From contig NZ_JAPPRA010000001.1 in NCBI RefSeq assembly GCF_026672375.1, positions 3,782,001-3,846,000 on the forward strand: 64,000 bases of DNA, in the 5' to 3' direction. The DNA comes from Caulobacter sp. SL161 (lineage in GTDB: Bacteria > Pseudomonadota > Alphaproteobacteria > Caulobacterales > Caulobacteraceae). Shown here piece after piece: positions 20,371 to 29,540 of the stretch. Below the pieces are notes generated by a model. It was not told the origin of the DNA and did no database searches. It was given only the letters and a program-made list of their open reading frames with translations. A program made the position numbers and the translations under genes. Positions within the stretch are counted from its first letter, which is position 1. The number at the start of each line of letters is the position of its first letter.

Positions 20371-22002
20371 ATGGCGGTCACCCAGACCCGCGACGCGGTC
20401 ATTATCGGCGGAGGCCACAACGGCCTGGTCTGCGCCTTCTACCTGGCCAAGGCGGGCTTAAAGGTCACGGTCTGCGAGGCGCGGGGCGTCGTGGGCGGCG
20501 CGGCGGTGACCGAGGAGTTCCACCCCGGTTTCCGCAACTCGGTGGCTAGCTACACGGTTAGTCTGCTGAACCCGCGCGTGATCGCCGACATGGGCCTGCG
20601 CGAGCTGGGCCTGACCTTCCTGGAACGGCCGATCTCGAACTTCCTGCCAATTAGCGACGAGAAGTACATCAAGCTGGGCGGCGGCCTGGAGCGCACCCAG
20701 GAGGAGTTCCGCAAGTACAGCCGGCGCGACGCCGAGGTGCTACCTGCCTACTACGCCATGCTGGACGAGATCGGCGACATCCTGCGCGATCTGGCCCAGG
20801 AAACCCCGCCGAACCTCGGCGATGGTCTGCCCGGCCTGCTGCGCGCGCTGCGTCAGGGCGGCCGGCTGGCCTTCCTGTCGCGTCAACGCAAGCGCGACCT
20901 GCTGGACCTGTTCACCAAGAGCGCCCGCGACGTGCTGGACGGCTGGTTCGAGAGCGAGCCGGTCAAGGCCGCCTTCGGCTTCGACGCCGTGGTCGGCAAC
21001 TTCGCCAGCCCCGACACGCCAGGGTCGGCCTATGTGCTGCTGCACCACACCTTCGGCGAGGTGAATGGCAAGAAGGGCGCCTGGGGTCATGCCGTCGGCG
21101 GCATGGGCGCGATCACCCAAGCGATGGCCAAGGCCTGCGAGGCGGCCGGGGTCGAGATCCTGCTCGACGCCCCGGTCGAGGGCGTCCACATCGACGGCGG
21201 GAAAGCCGCCGGCGTGCAGCTGGTCGACGGCCGCCAGATCATGGCGCCGATCGTCAGCGCCAACGTCAATCCGGCCCTGCTCTACAAGAAGCTTGTCCCG
21301 CCCTCGGCTTTGACGCCGGACTTCCGCAAGGCGGTCGACGGCTACAAGAACGGCTCGGGCACCTTCCGAATGAACGTGGCCCTCTCGGAGCTGCCCAGCT
21401 TCACCTGCCTGCCCGGCAAGGAGACCGCCGAGCACCACCAGTCGGGCATCGTGATCGCCCCCAGCCTCGACTACATGGACGCGGCCTATCGCGACGCCAA
21501 GGGCGAGGGGATCAGCAGGGCCCCGATCGTCGAGATGCTGATCCCGTCCAGCCTGGACACCAGCCTCGCCCCGCCAGGCCAGCACGTGGCCAGCCTGTTC
21601 TGCCAGCAGTTCGCGCCGGAGCTGCCCGATGGTCGTTCCTGGGACGACGCGCGCGAAGCCGCCGCCGACCTGATCATCGATACGGTCGACCAGTGGGCGC
21701 CGGGCTTCAAGGCCTCGGTGCTGGGCCGGATGATCCTGTCGCCGCTGGATCTGGAGCGGAAGTTCGGCCTGATCGGCGGCGACATCATGCACGGCCACAT
21801 GTCGCTGGATCAGCTGTGGGCCACCCGCCCGCTGCTGGGTCACGCCAGCCACCGCGCCCCGATCGCGGGCCTCTACATGTGCGGCGCGGGCACGCACCCC
21901 GGCGGCGGCGTCTCGGGCAATCCGGGCCGCAACGCCGCCCGCGAGATCCTGCGCGACAAGGACTTCGCCACGGCCGTGAAGCTGTCGGTGGTGGGGCGGT
22001 GA
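20371..22002 (+). CDS. NAD(P)/FAD-dependent oxidoreductase (phytoene-desaturase-like, PYROXD2-type)
   Basis: A 543-residue flavoprotein. The N-terminal Rossmann FAD site is AVIIGGGHNGLVCAFYLAKA (about 9-28) with the acidic VTVCEARGVVGGAA strand end. The C-terminal FAD-contact segment is GLYMCGAGTHPGGGVSGNPG. It has the length and layout of the phytoene dehydrogenase-like family, but there are no carotenoid genes nearby and the gene is followed by a Rieske oxygenase. A strong ribosome site (GGGGGAG) lies before the ATG. The substrate is unknown; a quaternary amine or lipid-like compound is suggested only by the BetI-like regulator. Confidence 0.85.
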   Translation: MAVTQTRDAVIIGGGHNGLVCAFYLAKAGLKVTVCEARGVVGGAAVTEEFHPGFRNSVASYTVSLLNPRVIADMGLRELGLTFLERPISNFLPISDEKYIKLGGGLERTQEEFRKYSRRDAEVLPAYYAMLDEIGDILRDLAQETPPNLGDGLPGLLRALRQGGRLAFLSRQRKRDLLDLFTKSARDVLDGWFESEPVKAAFGFDAVVGNFASPDTPGSAYVLLHHTFGEVNGKKGAWGHAVGGMGAITQAMAKACEAAGVEILLDAPVEGVHIDGGKAAGVQLVDGRQIMAPIVSANVNPALLYKKLVPPSALTPDFRKAVDGYKNGSGTFRMNVALSELPSFTCLPGKETAEHHQSGIVIAPSLDYMDAAYRDAKGEGISRAPIVEMLIPSSLDTSLAPPGQHVASLFCQQFAPELPDGRSWDDAREAAADLIIDTVDQWAPGFKASVLGRMILSPLDLERKFGLIGGDIMHGHMSLDQLWATRPLLGHASHRAPIAGLYMCGAGTHPGGGVSGNPGRNAAREILRDKDFATAVKLSVVGR

Positions 22003-22015
22003 TGGCTCAACATCC

Positions 22016-22117
22016 GACCTTCCCGGCGAATGCCGGGACCCAGATTCATCCCGAGCTTTCGCCGTGCTTGGCGCTTCACAGCCTTACGATCTGGGCCCCG
22101 GCATTCGCCGGGGAAAT
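22016..22117. repeat. Palindromic repeat family B, copy 2
   Basis: TTCCCGGCGAATGCCGGGA on the left and CCCCGGCATTCGCCGGGGAA on the right, with CCCAGAT / ATCTGGG inside, as in the copy at 3695-3821. It sits inside the presumed operon between the oxidoreductase and the Rieske gene. Confidence 0.8.
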
Positions 22118-22135
22118 CGGGGAGAAGGTGGCGCC

Positions 22136-23278
22136 ATGACCGCCCTTCCCAACCACGACCCGCTGTCCGACTGGGGCCTGCCCGGCTGGATCTACACCAG
22201 CGAGCGGTTCTTCAAGGAAGAGCAGGACAAGGTCTTCCGCCCGTCGTGGCAGATCGTCTGCCATCTGAACGACATCCCCAAGGCCGGCGACTTTCACACC
22301 TTCGACTTCATCGGCGAAAGCCTGATGGTCGTGCGCAGCAAGGAGGGCGGCGTGCGCGCCTTCGCCAATGTGTGCCGCCATCGCGGGGCGCGGCTGCTGG
22401 ACGGTCCGGTCGGCCGCTGCGGCGGACGGATTGTCTGCCCCTACCACGCCTGGACCTATGACCTGGAAGGCCGGCTGATCGGCGTCCCCATGCGCGACGA
22501 CTATCCCGCCCTCGACATGGCCAAGGAGGGTCTGGCGACCATCGAGGTCGAGGTCTGGCGGGGCTTTGTCTTTGTTAGGCTCGAGGGCGACGGGCCCTCG
22601 GTCGCGACCATGATGGCGCCCTATGAAGACGAGGTGGCCCACTATCGCTTCGAGGAGCTGCAGCCGTTCGGCCGGGTCACCCTGCGCCCGCGCGCAGTGA
22701 ACTGGAAGAACATCAGCGACAACTATTCCGACGGCCTGCACATCCCGGTCGCCCATCCGGGCCTGACCCGGCTGTTTGGCAAGGGCTACGGCGTCGAGGC
22801 CGAGACCTATGTCGACAAGATGTGGGGCCAGCTGATCGACGAGCCCTCAGAGAGCCCGTCAGAGCGTCTGTATCAGGACCTCCTGCCCGACGTTCCCCAC
22901 CTGCCGGACGACCGAAAGCGGCTGTGGACCTATTTCAAGCTCTGGCCGAACTTCGCCTTCGACATCTATCCGGACCAGGTGGACTTCATGCAGTTCATCC
23001 CGATCTCGGCCGAGCAGACGATGATCCGCGAGATCGCCTACGCCCTGCCCGACGAGCGACGCGAGATGAAGGCCGCCCGGTACCTGAATTGGCGCATCAA
23101 CCGCCAGGTCAACGCCGAGGACACCGAACTGGTGGCCCGCGTGCAGCAGGGCATGGCTTCGCGCACCTTCACCGCCGGTCCGCTGGCGACCAGCGAGGTG
23201 TCTTTGCGCAGCTTCGGCCGCAAGATGCGGGCCCTGATCCCGGAAAGTCGTCTGCCCCGGCCGCCGGAGGGGTGGTGA
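22136..23278 (+). CDS. Rieske non-heme iron oxygenase, alpha subunit
   Basis: A 380-residue aromatic-ring-hydroxylating-type dioxygenase/monooxygenase. The [2Fe-2S] Rieske domain (about 40-140) has CRHRG and CPYHAW, the paired Cys-His ligands. The catalytic domain has the mononuclear iron motif NWKNISDNYSDGLHIPVAHP (about 181-200). No ferredoxin reductase subunit is adjacent. Related proteins oxidise glycine betaine, carnitine, stachydrine or aromatics. With a BetI-like regulator downstream, an N-methylated amine is a reasonable guess but only that. The ATG at 22136 gives the usual N-terminus; upstream codons are repeat sequence. Confidence 0.9.
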   Translation: MTALPNHDPLSDWGLPGWIYTSERFFKEEQDKVFRPSWQIVCHLNDIPKAGDFHTFDFIGESLMVVRSKEGGVRAFANVCRHRGARLLDGPVGRCGGRIVCPYHAWTYDLEGRLIGVPMRDDYPALDMAKEGLATIEVEVWRGFVFVRLEGDGPSVATMMAPYEDEVAHYRFEELQPFGRVTLRPRAVNWKNISDNYSDGLHIPVAHPGLTRLFGKGYGVEAETYVDKMWGQLIDEPSESPSERLYQDLLPDVPHLPDDRKRLWTYFKLWPNFAFDIYPDQVDFMQFIPISAEQTMIREIAYALPDERREMKAARYLNWRINRQVNAEDTELVARVQQGMASRTFTAGPLATSEVSLRSFGRKMRALIPESRLPRPPEGW

Positions 23279-23302
23279 GCTCATCACCTCGGCAAGATCA
23301 TC

Positions 23303-23411
23303 GTGTCATCCCGGCCGTAGCGAAGCGGAGAGCCGGGACCCAGGGGGTGAGGAACCGCCGGGGAAGCCGCCCCTGGGTCCCGGATAGCGCTTCGCGCTTC
23401 CGGGATGACAC
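23303..23411. repeat. Palindromic repeat family A, copy 3
   Basis: GTGTCATCCCGGCCG on the left and CGGGATGACAC on the right, with GGGACCCAGGGG against CCCCTGGGTCCC inside. GGCTTTTTTGG follows, so this copy could end the plus-strand transcript before the tetR gene. Confidence 0.85.
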
Positions 23412-23438
23412 GGCTTTTTTGGCAAGGTGCTCACCGCC

Positions 23439-24023
23439 ATGACCCGCGCCGCCTTCACACGCGAGGCGCCCGATGTCCGCCGGCAGGCTTTGGTCGCCGC
23501 CGCCGAGGCTGTGCTGGCGCGCGAGGGCGTGGGTGGGACCAGCGTCCGCGCTATCTGCGCCGAGGCCGGGGTCTCGCCGGGCCTGTTGCGGCACTATTTC
23601 GAGGGCGTCGATGATCTGATCGCGGCGGCCTATGAGGCGGTGTCGCAGCGGATCGACGGCGCGCTGGACGCGGCGCTGGCGGCGGCGGGCGATGATCCCC
23701 GTGCGCGGCTGCTGGCCTATCTGGGCGCCAGCTTCGCCCCGCCGGTGCTGGACGAGCGGCTGCTGGCCGCCTGGGTCGGCTTCTGGTCGCTAGTCAGGAC
23801 CAAGCCGCGCATGGCCGCGATCCATGCCGCTTCGTACGCGGACTTCCGTGCGCGGCTGGAGGTCTTGCTGGCCAAGGCCGGCGCGCGTGACACGCGCCTG
23901 GCGGCCATCGCCCTGACGGCGAGCGTGGACGGACTGTGGCTGGAACTCTGCCTGGATCCCGCGACGTTCAGTCCAGACGAGGCGCGAGCGATCGTGACCC
24001 GCGCGCTCGACGGCTGGATTTAG
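23439..24023 (+). CDS. BetI-like TetR family repressor
   Basis: A 194-residue regulator. The helix-turn-helix is at about 11-55 (RRQALVAAAEAVLAREGVGG, SVRAICAEAGVSPGLLRHYF). The C-terminal ASVDGLWLELCLDPATFSPD segment closely resembles BetI-type repressors, which sense choline and similar ligands. The ATG at 23439 is preferred; a GTG 12 bp upstream is an alternative. It most likely controls the FAD oxidoreductase-Rieske unit through the palindrome at 20323. Its stop overlaps the stop of the convergent small gene. Confidence 0.88.
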   Translation: MTRAAFTREAPDVRRQALVAAAEAVLAREGVGGTSVRAICAEAGVSPGLLRHYFEGVDDLIAAAYEAVSQRIDGALDAALAAAGDDPRARLLAYLGASFAPPVLDERLLAAWVGFWSLVRTKPRMAAIHAASYADFRARLEVLLAKAGARDTRLAAIALTASVDGLWLELCLDPATFSPDEARAIVTRALDGWI

Positions 24024-24259
24024 GCGACGGCGACCTGGTTGGCCGCGCGGTTGCGGCCCCACGACGGCGTGCGCGCCTCGGCCTCGAAGGTGTGGACTTC
24101 CGCCTTGCGGCCTTGCACCCGCATGTGGCGGGCCAGCAGCTGGGCCAGGGCCTCGGCCTCGTGCTGCGACGAGTAGGCGCCGATCAGGTCGGCCGAGTCG
24201 TTCCAGGTCACATGCCACACCCCGGCGACGGGACGGACGTAGTAATGGTTCTCGGTCAT
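24020..24259 (-). CDS. Small DUF2188-like protein
   Basis: A 79-residue protein starting MTENHYYVRPVAGVWHVTWN. The pattern of a tyrosine- and tryptophan-rich N-terminal strand, then SSQHEAEALAQLLARHM (a helix) and a charged tail, resembles the small DUF2188 proteins, though I am not certain of the family. A strong AGGAGGTCGTC ribosome site precedes the ATG. The 118 bp upstream, to the amidohydrolase stop, is comparatively A/T-rich and probably holds its promoter. Confidence 0.65.
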   Translation of the reverse strand: MTENHYYVRPVAGVWHVTWNDSADLIGAYSSQHEAEALAQLLARHMRVQGRKAEVHTFEAEARTPSWGRNRAANQVAVA

Positions 24260-24377
24260 GACGACCTCCTTGGACAACTCAGCATGCACTTACGCACGCG
24301 GACATGACAGTTGTTTCGCTATCGCACAACGAAATTGCGCTGCGACGCACAATGCATGAGCCGCGCCAGCCGCCGTT

Positions 24378-25673
24378 CTAGTCGTCCTTGACCACGGTCC
24401 CGCCCTTCATGACCTTCGCGACCTTGGTCAGCACCGAAACATCCGCCACCGGATCACCCGCCACAGCGATCAGGTCGGCGTAGCAGCCGGGCGCATGGCA
24501 GCCGACCTGGCCGGTCTTGCCCATCAGCTCGGCCGCTACCGTGGTCGCCGACTGGATCGCCTGCATCGGCGTCATGCCGTACTTGACCATGTAGGGCATC
24601 TGGCGTGCGTTCCAGCCGTGCGGATAGACGCCGGCGTCGGTGCCGTAGGCGATCTTGACCCCGGCCTTCACCGCCTTTCGGAAGCCGTCGCGCTGGGCGT
24701 CGGTGGTCTCGCGATTCTTGCGGATCATGCCCTCGGGCCAGCCCTGCTCGCGGCCATAGGTGTCGATGAAGTCGCCGTTGTAGATGTCGGCCACCAGGAA
24801 GGCCCCCTTGGCCTTCATCAGGGCGATCCCCTCGTCGTCGATCAGCGAGCCGTGCTCGATCGACCGGACCCCGGCGCGGACGGCGATCTTGATCCCTTCG
24901 GCGCCATGGGCGTGGGCGGTGACATAGGTTCCGCGCTTGGCGGCCTCTTCGACAGCGGCGCGAATCTCGTCCTCGGACAGTTCCAGTTGGCCAGGCTCGG
25001 TGCCCTCGGTCAGGACGGCGCCGGTGGCGATCAGCTTGACGAAGTCGGCGCCGCCCACCAGCAGGGCGCGAACCTTCTTGTGGACGTCGGCGGCGTCCTC
25101 GACCACCCCGCGTCGCATCTCAGCCGGGATCGTCACGTCGGGCGCGACGCCGGTGATTTCCCCGCCCCCGCCCGGCGCGGTGACATAGGCCCCAGCGACG
25201 GACATGCGCGGTCCGGGCACCAGCCCTTCGTTGATGGCGTCACGCAGGGCCGCGTCGCCCAGCGCCCGCCAGGTTCCAACGTCACGCGCGCTGGTGAAAC
25301 CCGCCATCAGGGTCGAGCGCGCATGGCCCGCGCCGATATAGGCCTGTTGGGCGGCGGTGCGCAGCAGCGGCAGGGCGATGTTCTCGCTCTGCTCGTCATC
25401 GACGATGTGGGTGTGCATGTCGATCAGACCGGGCAGCACGGTCAGGCCTGACCAGTCGATGACCTTGGCGTCCTTGGGGCCGTCCTCGGGCGCCCCCTTC
25501 CACGGACCGACCGAAACGATGCGCTCGCCCTCGATGCGGAGAAGCTGGTCGGTCAGCACCTTGCCGGCCTGAGGGTCGATCAGCTTGCCGGCGCGGACGT
25601 AGGAGACCTGCGCTGAGGCGACGGCCGGAAGCAGCGCTGCGAGGGCGGCGGCGCTAAGAAGGCGGGCGATCAT
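24378..25673 (-). CDS. Exported COG1228 amidohydrolase (dipeptidase/carboxypeptidase-like)
   Basis: A 431-residue amidohydrolase-superfamily enzyme with a signal peptide (MIARLLSAAALAALLPAVAS, cleaved near AQ). Metal ligands: HTH in DMHTH, the carboxylated Lys in FVKLIATG, His in TAHAHG and SIEHGS, and Asp in AYGTDAG. Characterised COG1228 relatives in Caulobacter and elsewhere cleave L-Xaa-L-Xaa dipeptides, some specific for C-terminal Arg/Lys or Pro. Its start overlaps the permease stop by ATGA, indicating translational coupling to an AdiC-like basic amino acid transporter, which favours a peptidase releasing basic residues. The specificity is inferred. Confidence 0.85.
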   Translation of the reverse strand: MIARLLSAAALAALLPAVASAQVSYVRAGKLIDPQAGKVLTDQLLRIEGERIVSVGPWKGAPEDGPKDAKVIDWSGLTVLPGLIDMHTHIVDDEQSENIALPLLRTAAQQAYIGAGHARSTLMAGFTSARDVGTWRALGDAALRDAINEGLVPGPRMSVAGAYVTAPGGGGEITGVAPDVTIPAEMRRGVVEDAADVHKKVRALLVGGADFVKLIATGAVLTEGTEPGQLELSEDEIRAAVEEAAKRGTYVTAHAHGAEGIKIAVRAGVRSIEHGSLIDDEGIALMKAKGAFLVADIYNGDFIDTYGREQGWPEGMIRKNRETTDAQRDGFRKAVKAGVKIAYGTDAGVYPHGWNARQMPYMVKYGMTPMQAIQSATTVAAELMGKTGQVGCHAPGCYADLIAVAGDPVADVSVLTKVAKVMKGGTVVKDD

Positions 25674-26971
25674 CGGGCGGCTCTCCGCATCAGCCAGTAG
25701 ACCGGCGCGCCGACAGCCAGCAGCACCAAGCCCCAGAAGGTGACCGACCATCCCGCGCCATAGAACGTCCAGATCGAATAGACCGCGCCAAGACCGGCGA
25801 CGGCGCCCAGCGCCTTGGAGCGAACCATGCGCCCCTGCCTCTGCAGGCGCAGCACCGCCAGCGAACAGAAGAGGTAGGCGAACAGGGTCGCGGTCGTCGA
25901 CAGCAAGGCCATGAAGGTGAAGGCGTCGGCCATCGACTTGGCGTAGTTCATCAGCACCAGGATCGTCACCAGGACGCTCGAGGCCAGGTGCGCGCGCACC
26001 GGCGTGCCGTTGGCCGAGGTCTTGGCGAACCAGGCGGGAAAGACGCCCTCGCGCGCCATGGCGGCGGGCAGCTCGCCCTGGATCAGCGACCAGCCGTTCA
26101 GGGCGCCCAGCGCGCTGATCGTCGCGAAGGCCGCCAGCGCCAGGCGGAAATCCCCACCGCCATGATAGCTGACGAAGTCGACAAACGGCGCGTTGGAGCC
26201 TTGCAGCACGGCGGTCGGCGTCAGCAGCAGCACGCCCGACGAGACCACGAGATAGACCAGACCCGCGAAGGCGGTGCCGGCCAGGGTTGCGCGCGGGATC
26301 GTCCGCGCCGGGTCCTTGACCTTGTCGGCGGGAATGGTCGCCGTCTCCACCCCCAGCAGGGCCCACAGGGTGAGCGCCGCCGCAGCGGTGATGGACGCCC
26401 CGGAAAGCGCCGAGGGCTCGAACGGGGTGATCGCCGCGGGCCCTTTCCGAAGCAGGACGCTGACGGCCAGACCCGCCACCGCGATCAGGGGTACCAGCTT
26501 CAGCACCGTGGTCACCACCTGGGTCCAGCCGGCCGAGCGCGCCCCGGCGCAGTTGATCGCGGTCGCCGTCCAGACCACCGCGACGGTCAGCAGGGCCGGC
26601 AGCGCCGGAACCTTGGCGATCACCGGCAGGAAGACGCTGAGATAGCTGATCGCGGCGATGGCGATGGCCGCGTTGGCGACCCACACCGAGATCCAGTACG
26701 ACCACGCCACGAGGAACCCCGGCGCGCGCCCGAACGCCTCCTCGGTATAGGCGAAGGGCCCGCCCGCGCGCGGAAAGGAGCCCGCCAGCTTGGCGAAGAC
26801 ATAGGCCAGGCAAAGCGAACCGCCGATGGTCAGTATCCAGGCGATGACGGCGTTCCAGCCGTACGGCGCCAGGGACGCCGGCAGCATGAACACGCCCGAG
26901 CCGATCATGTTGCCGACGACCAGAGCCGCGCACATCCACACGCCCAGCGGCTTGGCTTTTGGAGACGTCAT
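25670..26971 (-). CDS. APC family amino acid permease (AdiC-like)
   Basis: An inner-membrane transporter of 433 residues with about 12 transmembrane segments. The helix-1 motif GNMIGSGVFMLPASLAPYG and the later LTLWALLGVETATIPADKVK match the arginine/agmatine-antiporter branch of the APC superfamily. The start at 26971 (MTSPKAKPLG) gives the standard short cytoplasmic N-terminus. It is coupled by a 4-bp overlap to the exported dipeptidase and lies 72 bp downstream of a TonB receptor, which suggests import of an amino acid released from scavenged peptides. Arginine or agmatine specificity is an inference. Confidence 0.88.
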   Translation of the reverse strand: MTSPKAKPLGVWMCAALVVGNMIGSGVFMLPASLAPYGWNAVIAWILTIGGSLCLAYVFAKLAGSFPRAGGPFAYTEEAFGRAPGFLVAWSYWISVWVANAAIAIAAISYLSVFLPVIAKVPALPALLTVAVVWTATAINCAGARSAGWTQVVTTVLKLVPLIAVAGLAVSVLLRKGPAAITPFEPSALSGASITAAAALTLWALLGVETATIPADKVKDPARTIPRATLAGTAFAGLVYLVVSSGVLLLTPTAVLQGSNAPFVDFVSYHGGGDFRLALAAFATISALGALNGWSLIQGELPAAMAREGVFPAWFAKTSANGTPVRAHLASSVLVTILVLMNYAKSMADAFTFMALLSTTATLFAYLFCSLAVLRLQRQGRMVRSKALGAVAGLGAVYSIWTFYGAGWSVTFWGLVLLAVGAPVYWLMRRAAR

Positions 26972-26993
26972 GACGGTCCGGCCTCCCCGGAAA

Positions 26994-27024
26994 GCAAAAG
27001 GGGCGGCCCGATGGACCGCCCCCG
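26994..27024 (-). terminator. Hairpin plus T-run between TonB receptor and APC permease
   Basis: On the minus strand GGGGCGG pairs with CCGCCCC around an 8-9-base loop and is followed by TTTTGCTTT. It lies just after the TonB receptor stop and 23 bp before the permease start. It may end the receptor transcript or attenuate read-through into the permease gene. Confidence 0.6.
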
Positions 27025-27043
27025 CTACGCTACCCACTAAGAC

Positions 27044-29410
27044 CTAGAACGCCTTGCCCAGCTTGACCCCGATGAGGCGGGGCTGGTTCGGCGCGATGTA
27101 GTATTGCGAGCCGCAGACGCCCGTCGCGCACTGAGCGTTGCGGTCCAGGCTGGCGCGCTTGTCGAACACGTTCTTCACGTAGAGGCCGATCGTCAGGCCG
27201 TCCTTCTCCATGCCGCCGGACAGGTCGACGGTTTCCCAACCCTTCTGCTGGCCAAACGCGGCGCGATCGGAGAGCCGCAGGTCGGTCCATGTGCTGGATT
27301 GGCCAACGACCGACCCCTGCACATAGTTGTCCCAGTCGCCCCAGCTGAAGTCATAGCGCGCCGTCAGATTGACCTTGAACTTCGGTGTGACGGGCAGCGA
27401 GGTGCCGTCCGGCGCCTGAGGCGAGGGGCAGTTGGTGACCGGATTGCCCGCAGCGTCGGTGAAGCCGCAATAGTTCGCCGTCAGCTTGGCGTCGGTATAG
27501 GCGGCCGCCGCATTGATCGTGAGACCCTGGACGGGAACCCAGGTGACGTCACTTTCGATCCCCTTGATCTGGGCCTGGTTGGCGTTCTTGATCTCGGTCA
27601 GGCCGTTGGCCCCAAGGATCGAGAACTGGAAGTTATTCCAGTCCTCCATGAACACCGCGCCGTTCCAGCGGAAGCTGTTGTTCAGCCAAGTGGTCTTCCA
27701 GCCCGCCTCATAGTTCTTCAGATAGTCGGCCTGATACGGCGGCAGGGTGCTGCGCCGGTTGATGCCGCCCGGACGGAAGCCCTTGGAGTAGGTGGCGTAG
27801 ATCAGCTTGTCGCTGTCGAGCTTGTAGGTCAGCGTCACCTTCGGGACGTTGCCGCTTTCCTTCACGCCCTTGTCGAGATTGGTGCAGGGCGAGCCAGGAA
27901 CCACTGCGGCCTTGAAACAGGCCCGCTCGCCGGTCGAGCCATAGCCCTTCCCGTAGCCGTAGAAGCCGACCAGCGTGTTGTGCGCCTCGAAGAAACGAAT
28001 GCCGGCGGTCAGCATCAGCTTGTCGGTGATGTCGTACTCGGCTTGACCGAAAGCGGCCTTGTCACGGTCGATACGCTGCTGCTTGGTCAGCCAGATCGTG
28101 CCGGTGTAGCCTGGCACCGAGATGTCGCTGCCGATGTCGGCGATGCGGTAGTTCTGGAAGATGTCGTGCGTCTGCTTCTGGTAGAAGCCGCCGACCACGA
28201 ACCGCAGCTTCTTGTCCTGCGGCGAGGCGATGCGGATTTCGTGGCTCTCCTTCTTGTAGTCGTCCTGACCCTGGATGAACTGCGAAGGATTGACCAGGTT
28301 GCCGGCGTTGTCGGTCCAGTAGAAGCCGTAACCGACCTGATCATAGAAGAACGAGTAGTCGGTGTAGTCGGAGTTGGTGTCCGTCTTCCGCTTCAGGTAC
28401 GAGCCCGCATAGGTGACGTCGAGGTTGGCCACCTGGCCCTCGATGGTCATGGCCGCCTGGTACCACTTGTCCTTGGCGCTTTCCGGATAGAAGCGCTTGA
28501 CCTTCAGGTCGCCGACCTTGGGGTCGTAGGAGAACGAGCCGTTCGACTTCTGAACCTGGCCCATCACCTGGGGGGTGATCACCCAGTTATCGTCGAGCTC
28601 GACCCGCAGGGCGGCGCGACCGCCCTGAGTGTAGACGCTGTTGTAGTCGTCGCGGACCCGGGCCTTGTTGTTGATCGTGAAGTCGTTGGTCGGATTGCTG
28701 TCGCCGCGCGTATAGGTGCGCGTGCCCGCCACGTTGTCGATGTAGCCGCCGTCGCGGACATCCCAGCCGACCAGGCGCACAGCGATCTTGTCCGACAGCG
28801 GCACGTTGACGAAGCCTTCCAGCGCGTGGCCGGAGTCGCCATGGGCGACCTTGTTCAGCTCGACGTCCACACCGGCGGCGAAGCCGGCCGTCGAAGGCTT
28901 GTTGGTGATGATCCGCAGGGTGCCCGCCTGCGAGCTGGCGCCGTAAAGCGTGCCTTGCGGCCCCGCCAGCGCCTCGACCCGGGCGACGTCGTAGACGTGG
29001 ATGTCCAGCGCGCCTTGAATGGTGGTGACCGGCTGTTCGTCCAGATAGACGCCGACGCTGGGCAGCGAGCCCGAGTGGTTGCCGTCGCCGCCGCTGGCCA
29101 CGCCGCGCATATAGACCTGACCAAAGCCCGGGCCCGAGCTGGTGAACGACACGCTGGGCAGATACTGCACATAGTCAGCGAAGGCGCTGATCTGCAGCTG
29201 CTCCAGCTTCTGGCTGCCCAGGGCCTGAATACTGACCGGCACGTCCTGCAGGTTTTCGCTGCGCTTCTGGGCCGTGACGACCACCTCTTCCAGCGCGGTG
29301 CTCTGGCTGGACTGGGCCTGGGCGTAGGCGACGCCCGAGAGCATGGTGCTGGCCAACAATGCGGCGGAGTAGACCCCCGCCTTCTTTAAACGAACCGATC
29401 CCGACGACAT
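27044..29410 (-). CDS. TonB-dependent receptor
   Basis: An outer-membrane active-transport receptor of 788 residues. A signal peptide (about 1-31, ending VAYAQA) is followed by a TonB box (ALEEVVVTAQKRSENLQDVP), a plug domain (about 50-165, with GPQGTLYGASSQAGTLRIIT) and a 22-strand-type barrel ending GVKLGKAF with a terminal Phe. The start at 29410 fits the signal peptide; earlier in-frame codons do not look like protein. It lies 130 bp after a TPR-sulfotransferase and before an AdiC-like permease and dipeptidase. The ligand is unknown; a peptide is suggested by the neighbours. Confidence 0.93.
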   Translation of the reverse strand: MSSGSVRLKKAGVYSAALLASTMLSGVAYAQAQSSQSTALEEVVVTAQKRSENLQDVPVSIQALGSQKLEQLQISAFADYVQYLPSVSFTSSGPGFGQVYMRGVASGGDGNHSGSLPSVGVYLDEQPVTTIQGALDIHVYDVARVEALAGPQGTLYGASSQAGTLRIITNKPSTAGFAAGVDVELNKVAHGDSGHALEGFVNVPLSDKIAVRLVGWDVRDGGYIDNVAGTRTYTRGDSNPTNDFTINNKARVRDDYNSVYTQGGRAALRVELDDNWVITPQVMGQVQKSNGSFSYDPKVGDLKVKRFYPESAKDKWYQAAMTIEGQVANLDVTYAGSYLKRKTDTNSDYTDYSFFYDQVGYGFYWTDNAGNLVNPSQFIQGQDDYKKESHEIRIASPQDKKLRFVVGGFYQKQTHDIFQNYRIADIGSDISVPGYTGTIWLTKQQRIDRDKAAFGQAEYDITDKLMLTAGIRFFEAHNTLVGFYGYGKGYGSTGERACFKAAVVPGSPCTNLDKGVKESGNVPKVTLTYKLDSDKLIYATYSKGFRPGGINRRSTLPPYQADYLKNYEAGWKTTWLNNSFRWNGAVFMEDWNNFQFSILGANGLTEIKNANQAQIKGIESDVTWVPVQGLTINAAAAYTDAKLTANYCGFTDAAGNPVTNCPSPQAPDGTSLPVTPKFKVNLTARYDFSWGDWDNYVQGSVVGQSSTWTDLRLSDRAAFGQQKGWETVDLSGGMEKDGLTIGLYVKNVFDKRASLDRNAQCATGVCGSQYYIAPNQPRLIGVKLGKAF

Positions 29411-29540
29411 ACAGTCGCTCCCCTTACGGCTTTGAAGGAACGATGTTCGACCCGCGCCTAATCGGTGGGCAAGATTGAATTTTCGGTTTGTCGTCAATTC
29501 CTGTGAGTGTTGCAGAAATGGCGAGGTCTTGAGCAGCTGG

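Noticed and set aside
20371..22002. Assignment of the FAD oxidoreductase as carotenoid crtI
   Set aside because: No crtB, crtE or crtY genes nearby; the Rieske and BetI-like neighbours do not fit carotenoid synthesis.
25674..26939. N-terminal extension of the amidohydrolase across the APC permease gene
   Set aside because: The extension is an out-of-frame reading of the permease; the signal peptide at 25673 and the ATGA overlap define the real start.
27104..29389. Long plus-strand open frame (over 750 codons) opposite the TonB receptor
   Set aside because: It is a GC-rich antisense shadow: the translation is low-complexity and Arg/Val/Gly-rich with no domain, while the minus strand encodes a complete receptor with signal peptide, plug and barrel end.
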